Positions 5,614-6,140 of a stretch of 6,140 nucleotides of DNA are shown here, in pieces. The stretch is taken from NCBI GenBank assembly GCA_028275295.1, contig JAPWUY010000128.1:1-6140 (forward strand), read 5' to 3'. Below the pieces are notes generated by a model. That model searched no databases, had not been told where the DNA came from, and saw only the letters and a list, made by a program, of their open reading frames with translations. The position numbers and the translations under genes are program-made. Numbering within the stretch: position 1 is the first letter of the stretch; every line of letters begins with the position of its first letter. Source of the DNA: Thermodesulfobacteriota bacterium (GTDB lineage Bacteria > Desulfobacterota > Desulfocorpusculales > Desulfocorpusculum).

Positions 5614-5654
5614 TTTTTCCACGCAAATTCAACCCCTTGGAAAGAGCGGAATCT

Positions 5655-5673
5655 TCTCACAAAGCCTGTGAGA
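5655..5673 (+). promoter_or_regulatory. Perfect hairpin in the PAS-gene leader
   Basis: TCTCACA (5655-5661) pairs with TGTGAGA (5667-5673), 7 bp without mismatch, loop AAGCC. It lies between the inferred transcription start and the start codon, so it may be a leader RNA element. As DNA it is also a possible dyad operator (TCACA...TGTGA resembles a CRP/FNR half-site pair). Neither reading is proven. Confidence 0.35.
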
Positions 5674-5749
5674 TGTCCCTTTCCGGGACGAGTGGGGAGG
5701 CGGGCCAGTCGCCACGGGCGCGGTTTTACACCTTCTGGAGGTTTCAAGG

Positions 5750-6140
5750 ATGGCGGGAGAAGATTCGAGTGTTGGACTTTCGGGGTCAGGGGAGTTGGAG
5801 AGGGCTCTCAGAAAGGCACAGGACAGGATAGAGGAGCTCGAGGCAAGGGCCTCCCTCTACGAGACCCTCATAGACCAGTCCCTTTCGGGCATTTACTTGA
5901 TCGACAAGGAAGAGCGCTACATCTACGCCAATCCCAGTTATTGCGAGATAGTGGGCAGGCCGTGGGAGGAGCTGTGCGCCGGGGATTCGTTGGCGGTAAT
6001 TGCGCCCGAGGAGAGGGAGTTCGTGAGGGACAGGCTCAGAAGGCGGCTTGCAGGGGAAAAGGTGCCCTCTGAATACGAGATCTCAATCCTCAGGCCAGAT
6101 GGGTCGCGGAGGTCGGTATGGGTCAGGGCCGTGAGAGTGA
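5750..6140 (+). CDS. PAS-domain sensor protein, N-terminal part (runs off window)
   Basis: The first 130 residues are visible and no stop is reached. A short polar N-terminus is followed by a charged helix (about 15-36, ELERALRKAQDRIEELEARA) with coiled-coil character. Then comes a PAS domain (about 37-126): LYETLIDQSLSGIYLIDKEE, RYIYANPSYCEIVGRPWEEL, a bracketing helix, and the PAC-type strands YEISILRPDGSRRSVWVRAV. PAS domains sense ligands, redox state or partners and usually feed a histidine kinase, diguanylate cyclase or sigma-54 activator. That output domain lies beyond the window. There is no membrane segment so far, so a cytosolic sensor is likely. The ATG at 5750 has GGAGGT (5737-5742) 7 nt upstream. 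A separate promoter and a 336-bp gap separate it from the THUMP gene. Confidence 0.88.
   Translation, partial: MAGEDSSVGLSGSGELERALRKAQDRIEELEARASLYETLIDQSLSGIYLIDKEERYIYANPSYCEIVGRPWEELCAGDSLAVIAPEEREFVRDRLRRRLAGEKVPSEYEISILRPDGSRRSVWVRAVRV

Noticed and set aside
5611..5720. Cyclic-dinucleotide (GEMM-type) riboswitch before the PAS gene
   Set aside because: CAAAGCC and a GGAAAG loop are reminiscent of the family, but the spacing is wrong and the second conserved half with its receptor is missing.

Overview
The window reads as bacterial DNA. The genes are preceded by good Shine-Dalgarno sequences (GGAGG-type). Two intergenic regions carry close matches to sigma-70 promoters with exact 17-nt spacers, which argues against an archaeon. 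Frequent AGG/AGA arginine and ATA isoleucine codons, with gene types common in thermophilic or anaerobic lineages, would fit something like a Desulfobacterota-type bacterium. That placement is a guess.

Layout. At the left, a leftward gene (100-1329) encodes a classic AAA-type ATPase with an unassigned N-terminal half. A strong hairpin lies just beyond its stop, and a sigma-70-like promoter with an adjacent inverted repeat lies upstream. Next comes a divergent non-coding region of about 1.7 kb (1330-3034). Its core is a tandem array of four copies of a ~226-bp unit (1896 to about 2800). Each copy contains a ~157-nt core that can fold into the same branched structure: a closing stem, a GC-rich hairpin P1, a longer arm P2 and a triloop hairpin P3. 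Arm sequences differ between copies but pairing is kept by compensatory changes. A decayed fifth copy may follow.

To the right are three rightward genes that may form a loose operon: an RNA 3'-terminal phosphate cyclase (RtcA-type, GTG start at 3035), a DJ-1/PfpI-family protein (4250-4798) and a stand-alone THUMP/Tan1-like RNA-binding protein (4868-5413). After a 336-bp intergenic stretch with its own sigma-70-like promoter, a PAS-domain protein starts at 5750 and runs off the window.

The most interesting object is the structured repeat array next to an RNA-end-processing enzyme and a THUMP protein. It could be a multicopy non-coding RNA locus tied to RNA repair or tRNA modification. Structure conservation is read from the sequence. 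Transcription and any functional link to RtcA are inference.
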